From: Omphalotus guepiniiformis
Lineage: Eukaryota > Basidiomycota > Agaricomycetes > Agaricales > Omphalotaceae
DNA: 64,000 nucleotides
Assembly: GCA_028554645.1 (NCBI GenBank)
Contig: JAQOOI010000022.1
Span: 806,001-870,000, forward strand
Reading direction: 5' to 3'
Both the position numbers and the translations under genes were made by a program. Position 1 is the stretch's first letter, and the number at the start of each line of letters is the position of its first letter. The notes below the pieces were generated by a model. That model saw only the letters and a list, made by a program, of their open reading frames with translations, ran no database searches and was not told the origin of the DNA. Positions 1-12,506 of this stretch are shown here, in pieces.

Positions 1-1916
1 GTCAAACTCTTCCTCATGCTCAACCTCTACAAGCCCCGCAAGTCCTTCACCTTCTTGATCATCCTCGAAATCACTGATAGTTGATCGCGACGGCGACGGT
101 GAAACAGAGCCATCACCTTTGCTTGAGTTCTTACCGGTTTCGGTGGACCTTTGATACCGCATGACTCTTACTAATTTATTCCTCCAGCTGGCCTTGATCA
201 GCCCGCGCCTCTTCACTAACAGTGAGATACCTTCAGCCCATCCCCTCTCCCACTCAGATTGAATATCCGCGAGGAGAGAGCCATATACGATCTGCGGGTC
301 TAGCGGGGCCGTATCATTTGATGCTTCCGGTGCTTCAGGAATGAAGGAAGCAGGGACTACCAGTGTAGTCGTGAGCGATTGGAGAGTTGGAACAGGAGGC
401 AGGATACGTATGCGTTGAGAACCCTCTAGGTCAAGATGGATCGATGACGATCCAGCCACAGCAGATTGGGAAGTGACAGTAGGGGTTGGATTTTCTGTTC
501 GCAAAGAGATAGTTGCAGATGCCAGACCTTTCCTTCCCCGGCGCGGAATCTTCGGTGGAGTTGGAGCCCCTTGACGTGGTGAATTTTCCCTATCAGCTGT
601 CTGTCCTTTGTCCTTCGTGGCATTCAAAGAAGCCAGCTGAGCAGCTAACCAATTTGCCACTTTCTTTTCTCGTTCTTTCGCCTTGTCAACACCAGCCGAT
701 GCGCATTTATGAGATAATACCCCCCACTCGCGTCCACGATCGCGTACCGATGAATCGCCAAGTAATAATGCACAATCGTCCAAGACAATATGGCTGAGAG
801 CTGGGTACCGTGCTATTACAGACTGTACATGATTCTCTGTGACGAGGGTAGTAGACGCGTCAAGAAAGGTGAGATGAGGGGAGGGAGTAAGATGTGCCGT
901 CGGAATGAGTCTGTAATATCTCTCGCGCAAAGTATCCGGGTCAGAACTTGCAGCAATGGGGGCACCAAACGACGGAGGCTGAGGCGGGGGCGACCGCGTG
1001 AGTGCTTGCGTGATATTCCGCCCTGGAAGACGAATACGCAGCGATTTCAAGGTAAGTCTCAGGCCGGGTGACCGGAGAAGTTCAGGTATTGTAGACTCTA
1101 ACTGGAAGAAGACGATTGGCTGTGCAAAGCCTGATCGAAGTGTGCGTTTAGGGAGGCCGAAAGAGAATGAAGGAGGTGGTAGTGGTTCAGAGCCTGCGCT
1201 TGTCTGAGACTCGATAGTCATCGGATCTTGTACGATGGATAAGGTAGGAAGATGTGCTTTCGGCCAGCGTGATATTGCGTTCAGAGTTGGGTCAAAGTAT
1301 GCGCCCTTTGCTTGGGTATCAGGACAATCGGCATGCGTTGAAAAGGGCTACGCTTACACTCATGAACTGGTAATATGTCGCTTCTTGTACACTGCATGAA
1401 CGTCGGGTTAGTTACTCGCACAGACCATTCAGAGGTTACGCACTAAGGCCTGAATCGTAGAGAAAGATATCTCAGCGTCCCGACACATTGAAGGCATCTG
1501 GAATCCTTCGAATGTCTTTCAATATCAAACAGTTCTTCTAGATGCTCCGGAAGAAAATTCGTTGGGCCGATCCATATCGTGAGGGTTTGCAAGTTAGGAA
1601 GCAAGCTAAGCAGATTGAGCACGATTTCTGCATCAGCTGTCCAGGTTTCTAAAGCAAAGGATTGAACCCATCCTAATGCTGGATCGATTTCTGTTTCTCC
1701 ATCGGCATTAGAGATACGACGTTCGCGAAAGCGCCGGTAGAGCTGGATAATCTGTTCCGGACGGGTGATATGAATATCCTGAAAAAGCTGTCGAAGTGGA
1801 AGAAGATGATTCGGTAAGATTCGGGTCAAGGATAAAATAGTTCGCCGTAAATCAGATTTAGGAACATGAGAGAGTACGCATTCATAGAGTTCAGGTGGAA
1901 GTGTTGAGAGCGACAT
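1..1916 (-). CDS. F-box-like protein, C-terminus outside the window
   Basis: The chosen start is the ATG at 1914-1916, because the next residues, STLPPELYECVLSHVP, read like an F-box start (LPxEL...L...). The codon that opens this frame at 1949 is TTG. The first exon (to about 1443) continues with a leucine-rich stretch typical of F-box proteins. An intron with GT at about 1442, a CTAAC branch point and CAG at about 1391 follows, then a probable second intron ending near 1327. From about 1325 down to position 1 one frame stays open. It encodes a Ser/Pro/basic region with KAKEREKK and RRGRKG patches and an acidic end (DFEDDQEGEG), then leaves the window. F-box proteins usually link SCF ubiquitin ligases to substrates, but neither Skp1 binding nor a substrate can be read here. 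Seen: the open frames and splice signals. Inferred: the F-box name, from the N-terminal motif only. Intron 2 boundaries are uncertain. Confidence 0.6.
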
Positions 1917-4900
1917 GCATAAGCTCAGCTGGGAACGTGACACGTTCAATCCTGGCTCATCCCAAACTTTGAACCTGTCTCAGTGGGATCTTCAACAACT
2001 CACGTTTCGAGCACGTTTCGAGACTCGAGTGGAAGACCGACAGCCAGGACAAGTAATCGAAGAGATGCATTCTTTCTGATTTCATGTTTCTTGCTCGCCC
2101 TTCGGAGTCCCATCGGCACATTTGAGAAGCTTCCAAGGATTCTCGTATTGTCGATCCAAAAGAAACCGTCTTGTTTACCCCTGTGGGTCCAGCCAAGGGC
2201 TTGAGAAGAAAAGGTAATTTCGAATGTTTCAATTCGGAGGAGGAGCCGTCTGAGGAGGGACTGGCGCAAGGGCGTACGAATTGCTACGTTTTGGGCTTGA
2301 ATTCGACCTGGCTCAAAATACATCGGGCTTCGCGATACCACCAATATCTACGCGTCCCGCTCGCTGAGAAACGATGGCCTTTTACTCTCGAACGTTGACG
2401 GTTAAGTGGCTTTCACGGCGACCACATATTTCTATCTTAATCCTTCTTCTCATCCAAGATGCCGTGCGTTGTTCTTCAGTAATCCAAACCACTAATAACT
2501 TCAACTCCTGCCATTTGCATGTCTTAGGCATGTCGTAAGTTCTTTATCTTTGCCTTCTATCACCGGACGCTTTCAGATGCTTTGCACGATGGTTTTAGGG
2601 TGGGCACAAATCGATAAAATATAGGTCAGTAGGAATCACTCTTGGATGTGGAGGTGGAATTGCAGGGGACGAGAAATAACCAACGTATGTGTAAGGATCA
2701 TCGTTCCGTTCTCTTCACGTGCACTGTTAACGAAGGAGTTCTTTAGAACACATCTGAGTGAGGATTGCTCGATTGCTAGTAGGGTGCATTGCTAGGTATG
2801 ACTTCATTGACCTCCACACTGTACTGTCCTCCAGATGCTATCTCTTGCCATGATGTTATATTCATAGATCATGCGAATATTCAGATAAGAAAAGGGTCTT
2901 TGGGATTCAGATACCGCAAGGGTTCTGAGCTAGAATACATCATTCTCAGATGGTGTAGGAGTAAGTCGTGAGTATCAGTCTAACTGAACTGATAGACCTT
3001 CAAGCTTCAAGTTGGAATATGCCTCGAGGCATGGTACTCACAAAGAGTTCGACATTTCAAGTCAGAGGTCAGACAATCCCATGGTAAGCGCAAGGCTGCA
3101 GCCTCGGAAATAGTCGAATTACCGGCCGCGATTAATACGGAGTAGCGAAATATGTCTTTTATGAATGGTCGTCAATCTTGACACAGCCATCGTCAGAACT
3201 GGGGATACCGGTGGCTAGTGACCTGAAAGGAGAGCGACGAGTACCCACATAGCGGGATCGAGGGAAGGCGAGTCATTCCAAGTACATGAGTGAGTTCGCG
3301 GAGCTTCATACGATCATCGTTGCAACCGTTACATACATTCTTAATCAACTTTTCAGTAATGACTGACTTCGCGCTACTAGACCCAGCTGCCGGCCCCCCA
3401 AGTTAATGTGCCTGGCCTCGACAGTTTTGTTAAAATATCACACAAAGGCCTGCCATTCAAAGAGATGGTTTAGTGATGCCTCGAGGTCACGCCTCTTCTG
3501 CGAAGGGTGGCTTCTTTAGAAAAACGATGATGTGGATGTTGATATCAAAACTAGATATACTTACTTATTCGCCTTTCAGTGTTTTGAGGCTGCACGCTGC
3601 AAGCGGCGTGTTCCCTAAGAAATCCTTATTTCCCCTTCGTACTAAGTCCATCATTGACTCGAAGGTGGCTCTAAAATCGAGATATGCAACTATCCGATGT
3701 GTAGATGTAGATTTATCAGTGCTCAAGTTATCGGATCTCGAGCTAAGAAATGCGACTCGAGACTCGTAATCGGATTCTTAGTATGTTGGGATCACAGAAC
3801 TGACTATCGCCGCAAGAAGATGAGACTCGAAACTCGTCAGCAGGGAGGGTTTCGGACTTTTGACGCTCTTCCGTCTCTGTATGCGCTCTTTCCCTTGTAC
3901 TTTACCACCGAGTAAACCACATACGTGCCGCAGCAAGCGATTGAGACTTCTCTAAGTTAACTCAATAGACCCCAATAACTTTACCCCGAGAAAGAAACGC
4001 GGGGTAGATTCCGCTTAATTAACATTCTCGAAAGGACAGAGCTCTCTTCGAATGACTAGCATTTGACACGGAAGCGGAGCATCCAAGCATACGCGTAGGT
4101 TTTTGCGAGCCCGTAATCCCAATATCCTGCGATTCCAAACCTACTAATGTATGCAGAAGCCTTACACGGGCGTTTAATCGTTGATATTAGTACCAGTGAA
4201 ACGGCGAAACTGAGGAAATGAATACTAAGTAGAATGAATACTTCGATCAAGTCGGCTGGTGGATATCAGGAAACTATATGAATTTACCCCAGGTATACTG
4301 TAAGAGAACTGGAAGGGATAAGCGAAGCTGGAGAAACACCGAATCACTTATAGGGAGGAGACAACACGGAGGACTGAATTACGTGTCGCGAGGTCACTTT
4401 GCGTCGGTTATCGCAAAAGGTTGCAAGAGCTTGGGAATCCCTTGGTCGTTGAAAATCCGTACATCGGGATCCATCTTGAAGGTGGCAATAAGCCAAAGCG
4501 TGACTAGTCAAGTCATTTTGTGCACGTTGGGATATCTACTCTGATGGAATGCATACGCGGGATAGGCGTAGGAACCAAGAGAGCAATGTGAGGGTCTGTG
4601 AGGGCACCTGGAAGCCACGCATTCGCATTCGACGTGCAAGGTCGTCCGCACTCCGGACTAACCAAAGAGAAACTGAGAACAACCGCGTTAGACGGGACAC
4701 GATGCATCGCCAAAGGACATACATACAGAAACTGACAAATGCTTTCAGGTCCTTCCAATGCCACACTTCAGATGGAACACGTACAAGCCTCGCCTCCGGT
4801 CGGTGTTTATTTAGTGCGCCCATAGTACCCCAAGTATGAGCAGTTCAGGTTTGAATGCTCAATTGGACCCTTCCGTGCAGATGTTGGTTGTCAGGGAGTT

Positions 4901-7900
4901 GGAAACACGAGCTTTCAGCTTTGCAGAGAAACTAGGCAGCTACCTTTGGAAGGAAGGTAGGAGGTCAGGCACCATGATCAGACACGCCCAGTGTGAACGT
5001 CGCTGAAATTCGAAAGCGGAGGAATACCAAGCAGATTTCACATGGAATAAAAGTCCGGTCAAAATAGGCTCCGGTCGAATGAGATGCTGTTCAGCATCGT
5101 CGCTCCCAGCAGAATAAGCGTACTGAAAAGCCATCAAATAACTACAGATGCTATAAGATGCTATTCAGTACTAGCTGAGAGATAACGGGATACCGTAAGG
5201 AAGATAATCATGAACACGACAGCAAGAAGCTCGGACATAAGATATATGCGAGACATCAACAGCAAGATGCTGTTGGCGTTTTTGAAAGCGTCTAACAATT
5301 GTATGTACATTGACAGTGGCTGTGATCAGTCAATGGAAGCATACATTGAAGCAAGGTACTCACATTCGACTCCCGTAGGAGCCGTATCCATTGAACTATG
5401 CGTTTCCTACACGGCTCCCGTACAGTGTGTACTGCATTTCGTGGAAAGAGAGTGTTTCAAAATCTGCGGAAGCGAAGGAAGATATTCCAAAGAGTGAATA
5501 GTTCCTGACAATTCTTGAAGCAGACCGTCTCAGTACACGATACGGAGAGAGAAAGAATCTATAAAGGCTCTCTGCAGCTGGGCCAGAGACATTCTAGACC
5601 GGAACGTCTAAAACATATGACACTGACATGGTCAGCTCATTCCGTTGAGAATTTCCACAGAAAAGGAAGGAAAAGCCTAACTTTAGAGTAATAGCCTTTG
5701 TGAGCTTGTCTTGATGTACTATCTCCATCCCTCTACTTTCATAGATATTCACGAGACACTAGTACTAGTAGTGTTCGAGATTTGCGCAAGACTTCCCGTT
5801 AGGAACTGCTACCGCACAACGAACAACTCCGCGGATATCTTGGGGGCGCATCTTGTGGTCGCGCAATTTCCAACGCATGATATATAAAGGTTAGCTTTGT
5901 CATGGTGGCGGAGGTGTGTGGACTGGGTTGGCCGCCGATGTGAGCACAACCGTGGGTGTGCAAGAGATCATCGCGAGAAAGTGGAGGCGTTCACAGTGTG
6001 CCGGCCGGCATATGGCGCAACCACAGAATTCGAATTTCGAGGGGGTCAGCGGGAACGACTCGCTGCAGGAAGAATAGCATCGTAAGTTAGGACGTAAAAG
6101 CGTAAGGAGCCAGTACTTCCCAACATTGAATGATTATCCCAAAAATGAACTCTGCATTCACAACATTATTCAGCGCTTTTTATCTTAAGACTGGGCTGTG
6201 CACGTAGAAGTATAGTAAGGAGCCTGAGGACGTTGGATGTAGTCGACCATAAGAAATAAAACTCACAAGAGATACAGTTTCTAGCACTGAAGAGTAGGTC
6301 CCAGAACTCCAGCGACTATAGTGACCGTGCTAGGAGTTCACCGTTTCTTCTACCCTGCTTCTACCTGTTAATAGGGCCTTTCGTAACATCTTATCTCTGC
6401 CGTACACCCATAGTCATACACATCTTGACCTGTGCATGTCCAATGGGAAGATGGACAGATGGGTCGATATTTTTAGTGGACCGAGGCTCCAAGTCGAAGT
6501 GTCGGGAGGGTTTGATCAACCATTGATATCAATAGACCCGGAATAGACCAGTGTATTGCGTTGGGTAGGGATCAGTGTATCGCGCGCCCACAAGGCGTCG
6601 ATAATGAATCAGCCTGGAACTGCGGACTCTGAAAGAACAGAGTATTGTTTGTGCAGGTTCGTTGAGTTATATGGCAGAGCATATATGGAGATGATAGGTG
6701 CCGAGTTCAACAATAGTTTCAGGAAATGTCGCGGGATGGGAGGCTGATTGACAGAAAGAGTAATTGACGTGGTGAACAAGAGAGTAGTATCAACCAAGTA
6801 TAGTTCAATGATACCAAGTTAAGGTGGGATTTGCGCCGCAGCGCATTTATGCAGACAAACTGGAATGCGAGCATTGGCCAGATGTTGAAGGACGATTGCA
6901 GGGTCGTCAGTAACGACAATTGATGATAGAACGACACCTAGATGCGCGTGAATGAATTGGCCTAGAAGGGAGGAGGAACATTGGTGACTAAAATCGTTCT
7001 GTCATCTTTGAGCGAAAGATTGAACATACCTGGAACGCCGAGAATTGACGTGGAATATTCAAAAGTCTGGTTCGGGCCCAAGATAGCCAGTACACGGGTG
7101 AGAGACTAACTGAACCCAACTGCCAAGTATGGCGCTCGTTCGATGCTTGGAAGAACAGCCGGAGCAAAGCTAGATGTCGCAGGACTGTCCATAAAGAGTA
7201 GGGGGTGCATAGGCGTTAGAATCTCGGAAGATCCCAGCCAACAAACCATACCGGGGATAAAACGGATCCGTTAATCTCGTATGTATATCGCGTGGAACTG
7301 CGGGCGGTTGAGATACTGTAGATATGAGCCAACTTCCCAAGAGGTGTTAATGGTAGTTGTCTTTTCTGGCGTTTGTGGCAGATGGAAGGAAATTGCATCC
7401 GCGGGTATTTGACCACCTGCTGACCACCAAGCACAGTCAAGACTTGCTTTGCTGTACCGGTTCCTGACAGCACGGCGCGCAGCACAGTCGCCAGCTCATA
7501 AAACGTGAGAAACATTCGTCCGAGGAGGGTCCCAAAGACAATGCAAATCTTGGAATTGAGACAGAAATCCAAGACCCTGGCCTTGGAGAAAGGATAGCGT
7601 TGAATAGAAGCCAAAGTGGTTATCTTTCGTTTGAAAATCCCGAATAGCATTTTTAGCAGTGTTTCCATTCCGATATTTACGTAGGATTGCTTCGGTTGGT
7701 ACCGGTGGGTCCATCAGCCTAAAGAAATTGAGGCTAGATCTCCTTTGCTGTTCTTGCAGGCACTGTGTATGCACCGTAACCTTGGCCAAAGCTAAGGAAA
7801 GTGGTGGGAAATAAATGAGAAATCCTGATTGGAAGATAACGGCGTAACGATATATCAGAGTTTCGGGAAGATATCTCTAGGATTTAGAGCACGGGTCAAT

Positions 7901-8641
7901 GGTCAAAATGACCGTGTGGAGAAGCAATGAAGGGAATAGTTTGCCTGGAGACAAGTCGGACCTTTGTTCTGAAGGAATTGGTGACGCGTCGCACCTCGAG
8001 GACCGCTTGAAGCTCGGACATGATGCAACCGATTGGAGAAACGCAAGTACAGCAAGGATAAAGTACAGGTGGTCGGCAAGCGTTATCTCTGGAAAGGCTT
8101 TACACAGCACGGAAAGCGAATACATATGTTGATGTTGTAGGAGCCAGCATGAGACACCAAAGTTGCCTTGTTGGGAAAGTTGTCTTGCACACATATCGGG
8201 AACTGATACCGCATGGAGTCTGTTACGATATGCAGACATACATAACCTGTAGAAGAAGGCAGCAATCAAGGGGGAAAGGAAGGATCTCATCATATAAACA
8301 GATTCATCTCAACTTGTTTCTCAGCGCCTCGAGGCAATTTATTTGTTACCAAGCAAAGGAGGTATCGCAGTAAGGCAGGTGGGAGTCAGGGTTCGTTTGT
8401 TGAGATCGTATGTATATTTCAGGAAGATATCGTCGTCATACGTTTAGTTTTTCCTTTCTTTCCCCTGCGTTCTAAACAATTCCAGTTTTCTCTTGACCGA
8501 AGTGCTTGACGTTCTGGTGAGTAGCCGAGATTGATATTGATGCTTGAAGGGCTTGAACCGAATATGCTTTGTAGTCTGTCACCATTGAGAATCTCGCGCG
8601 CAAACAAAGGAAACGACACTGGAGACTGCTGCGACGGCAAT
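1917..8641. other. Gene-poor 6.7 kb stretch, nothing recognised
   Basis: Only short frames occur. The longest are on the minus strand at 2000-2344 (114 codons), 7216-7668 (150 codons) and 7877-8293 (138 codons). None shows a family motif, and none could be joined to a neighbour by convincing splice sites. No long terminal repeats, terminal inverted repeats or transposase/reverse-transcriptase motifs were seen by eye. The stretch may hold decayed elements, RNA genes or orphan genes that I cannot support. Confidence 0.5.
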
Positions 8642-11600
8642 ATGCAGCGGCGTGGACGCTCCCGCCAAGTGTCGCAGGCAGCAGTGGCCAGACAAGCTTC
8701 TGAGGAGAGGTTACAGTGCTTCTTGAAGGATCTGATGGCCGCACGAACAGCGCCCGCACCCGCACAAATACCGCTTTCGTCGAGCTCGCCGTGTTCACGC
8801 GACCAAGTGAAGCAGCCCCTGTCGACGTCAAGGCGTTCTCCTGTAACCTCTCCCTCGAACAGTTCACGTCTATCACTATCTTCAGCGCTATCCGGGTCTC
8901 ACTCAACTGCGATATTTTCGTCGTCGGCGCAATTGTTATCACACGGGCCGGCGACAGGCTTATCATCGGTAATGAGCTCGGTAAAGGTTGCGGACAACGT
9001 GGACGATGTGGCAACGTCGACGACCACGGCCTCGAGCGACCATTTGGTTTTGCCACTTTATGGCAACCCGAGCATCATCGGTGAGCACAGCCACTTCTTT
9101 CACTTCTTTCTTACCCTTCTGCCAAGTACTAACGTCCGTTTTTAAACCATTTTCTTCGACGGCTCTGTCTTTTCTTCAGATCTCACCGAGCCTGAAGTGT
9201 CTCTGTCTCAGGTACACACGCAGCAGATGTCGAGTCAAATTGAGACATACTACCAAGAAGACGCAGAAGACGTGTGCACTATAACTCCTCCATTTGACCA
9301 TGCGTATACTTATAACTACACTTACCCACCTTCCGTGTCGGCTTCCCCACCCACTTCTGGCCTTATGACTCCCATAACTTCCGAATCTCATGCTTCTACT
9401 TCCGACTCGCAGTTCACCTTCGCTTTCCCTGACACACCAGAAGAGTCTACCCCACCACCGCCACTCACTCTGCATGACCAACTTCACATCGCTTACGCTT
9501 TAGATGACCTTCCGCTGGCAAAGATTTTGCTACTTAAACTCACTCAAGGCATTCATGACATCACCTCACCCAATGACCCACGTCTTGCCCAAGTCAAACC
9601 GGAAGACTTTGATGTTGCGTTTCTGCCGGCGGGTGGGAGGTTGATGAGCGAGGAGGATGAGAAGGCGTTGGCCCAGCGTCAAGAGAGAGAGCGTCAGCGG
9701 GTGCAGAAAGAAGCTCAGGAGGAAGCTGAGAGAGTCAGGCGCTACAGAGAGGGCGTTGAGAGAGAGAGGAGAGAACGCGAAGAGAGGGAGAAGGCTGAGA
9801 GAGAGGAGAGAGAAAGGAATGAGCGAGAGAAGGCTTGGGAAGGGTGGGTTGAGAACGTCTGGGGTGGTGCCAAGAAGGAGATGGCAGCCGTGAAGGAAGC
9901 TAGGCAACTTGCGCGACAGAGACAGGACGCGGAGCGGAAACGAGTAGACCTGCTTCGGTCGCAGGGAGAAGAGCGGCGGCGCTTCCTCTTGGAAGAGAGG
10001 AGGAAGTCGCAAGCTTCTTCCTCCATCACGATCAGCTCTACCCGACCATCTACACCCCGTCTTTCTTACGCCAACTTGCCCACTACTCGGCTCTCAACAC
10101 CTGCTGCCTCGCAACAGCCTGAACTGCTGTATAGCTGTATGATTACACCTAGCACACCGCGGCCTCCACGGAAGAAGCGTATCGCCGGTCATACGAGTCC
10201 AATATCATCTTCTAGCGAGCCAAGCCCTTCGCCGGATGCCGCAACTCCATCTCGAGACACGCCAACCATCACGACGCCCCATTTCCCCTCTCCATTACGA
10301 CATTCAAGTCATTTGTCCTCCAGCGATAATGAGGTTACTCTCTGCTCGGATTTTTCGTTCTCATCACAACACGTCGAACTGGACGTAATGCCTCAAAGTA
10401 TTCCGATCCAAGATGTTCTAGCCGCGATGCGTGGGCCATTGTTTCCTCCGTCGTCGACCGAGTCTGTCAAGCCTCGAGACAAGCATTGTAGGACCATGTC
10501 GGACGAGCTTACTCAACTTCAAACGCCTGAGCGACGCAGGAGTAAGACGCCTCACCAGACACTGTCCGTCTCTACTTCTGTTTCTGCCACGACTCGTCGA
10601 CGCAAGAGAGACGCCGAGTTGCTTGTGTCCTTACTGGTCTATCCTGGCGATGCAAGCACTGCTGATAGGCTACAATCTCGACGAAGCAAAGGCAAGGGCA
10701 AGGCCACAGAGGCGGTTGTACATTCGAGGAGAGCTATTCCTTCGAGAACAGGCAGTGCTCGTTCGATAGCGAGCACTGACTCTTTAGCCAGCCCGATTGG
10801 TTCGAAACCAAGCTGTGCTGCTTGTTCTCCGACGACCTCGGCGAGCAGCGGCGCACTGTCTCGAGCTGGGTCGTGGTTATCGTTTGTAACCTCCTCATCA
10901 CCATCCTCATCGGCCGTAGCCTTCTCACCGGCCTCCACCACTATTACCACTCCATCTACGTCTGTGACTAGTTCCCCTCTCAAATCTTCGCACCGCAGTG
11001 GGAGTGTCTTTTCGTCTTGGTTCAGAGGTGTGTCCTCTGCTAACCAGCCCCTCTCTTCGCCTGGGCAGGTTGAGACATGTACGTGCAATTTGCGGACCTA
11101 CAGTAGAGCGAGCACTGGCAGCTTTTTGACTCCAGTTGCGAAGTCGGACTCGCCTTTACCTCTTGACGTGCTAGACACTCCCGATCCTCGACTGGCGCGC
11201 GATAAAGAGGGTTCAATCTCCTCTTCTTATTTACTGCATAAACCCTTCAGCCCCTCTGCCTCTGATGCAACATCTTCCTCGTTGCCGGTCAGTAGCCTGT
11301 CGCGCTCAGTGTCACGTTTCATCGACATTGCAAAAGGCTTCCAGTCGGCATACATGCAGGCTACGATGTTCGCAGCTGTTTCGGGTGTTCCGACCGTTGG
11401 CAAACACGGTGCTGCTTGGGATGAGGAATATCAGGATCGCCAGGCTTCCCAGCGCCTGAAGGCGCAGAGGATGCTGGCGAGCAAGAGCATTCATGGTGGG
11501 GGTTCTGGGAAGAGAGGCAATTTACGACCTATTGGTTATCGAGTCAGCTCTGTTGATGTGAGGAACCTTGTGCCGACAGCTGTCCCGATGGGCAATAAGC

Positions 11601-12506
11601 ACGCAAGCGCGAAAGAGAGCCTGAGTCAGCTGAATGACGCTGAAACAGTCGAAGGCGCCTCCTCTGGTGAGTCATTTTCGCTACAAATTCGCCTCAATTG
11701 CACCTTATTAAATCTTTTTTTCAGATTCTCAGCCAGCTGGGTTTCGAGCAAAGTTGTCAATACCAGATCTATTTTTTGGTGAAGGCGATATTCAGTATAT
11801 TCCTCTTAGTTCGCCATACACTTATACGCGCGCGAATCCTCCTCGGACTACTCTCCCGAATCCCCTCCCTTTCCCTTTACACTTCAAGCCACAGCTGCCG
11901 CTCACGGGTTCTCCTCGCAGGTGGACCCAGCAACTGCAGGATGAGAACAACGAAGCATGGTTCGCTGGCCGTTCTAATTTCTCTCAAAGCAGAACCAAGC
12001 GCCTGGCATCCTCTCCTCCTCGATATGGATCTTCGGGCTTCAGAAGTTCACGGTCATCGAGGCGTTCTTTATCACCGCCCTCCTCTCGCACTGCTCAAGC
12101 TTCACAGCCCGTGTCCCGCCCTCGTATCGTTGCAAACCCCGTGTATCTCCGTGTCAAGGCACTGCAGAACTGCACCGGCATTCCCCTTGCGGACGCACAA
12201 CTGATACAACTTCACGGAGGTGTGGTCCTCAAAGGCGGGCTGTTGAGCTGCGGAAAGGAGAAGGTGTTAGGTATGGCGTTTGAGGAAGTCGGGAGGAGCG
12301 CGCTTGGGAAGAGGCCGCAAGTGTATGGGACTCAGCGACAGGGGAGGTTGAGTATGAGGATGGTAGAGATGCCTGAGCCTCCTCGGTGGGAAAGGGATGA
12401 TCTCGCTGTGAGGTCTGGAACTGGGTCGCGCGGCGGGGATGCGTACGCGCAGGAGAGGTGGGAGGAAGGGAGCGTGAGGAGGGGTCGGTGTGTTGTTAGA
12501 GGGTGA
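8642..12506 (+). CDS. Large Ser-rich coiled-coil protein, unknown function
   Basis: Three exons join in frame into a 1235-residue protein: 8642-9080, 9180-11666 and 11725-12506. Intron 1 (99 bp) has GTGAGC, a CTAAC branch point and TTCAG; intron 2 (58 bp) has GTGAGT and TTTCAG. The first ATG after the upstream stops opens MQRRGRSRQVSQ. Residues about 150-290 are Ser/Thr/Pro-rich. Residues about 304-423 are an uninterrupted Glu/Arg/Lys/Gln-rich segment (ERERREREEREKAEREER), almost certainly a charged coiled coil or single alpha-helix. The middle is a long low-complexity Ser/Thr/Pro region with repeated SPSSS-type runs. The last exon holds the most ordered stretch, including NPVYLRVKALQN and LIQLHGGVVLKGGL. 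No catalytic motif, signal peptide or membrane span was seen. It could be a cytoskeletal or signalling scaffold, but that is a guess and I do not recognise the family. The gene structure is well supported. Confidence 0.85.

Noticed and set aside
5373..5428. Imperfect inverted repeat around AGGAGCCGT and ACGGCTCC.
   Set aside because: The match is about eight bases, with no flanking element or target duplication.
6304..6339. Short inverted repeat GAACTCC...GGAGTTC that could form a hairpin.
   Set aside because: Only seven paired bases with a 22-base loop; expected by chance in a region this size.
7216..7789. Overlapping minus-strand frames of 150 and 97 codons.
   Set aside because: No motif, start context or splice partner is visible, and the two frames contradict each other.
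9566..10029. Long minus-strand frames of 95-148 codons, rich in Leu, Ser and Phe.
   Set aside because: They are the reverse reading of the Glu/Arg-rich coiled-coil segment of the plus-strand gene, which automatically yields stop-poor Leu/Ser/Phe frames.
10639..11088. Minus-strand 149-codon frame inside the large Ser-rich gene.
   Set aside because: It lies within an established plus-strand exon with matching frame through two introns; no splice context or motif supports it.
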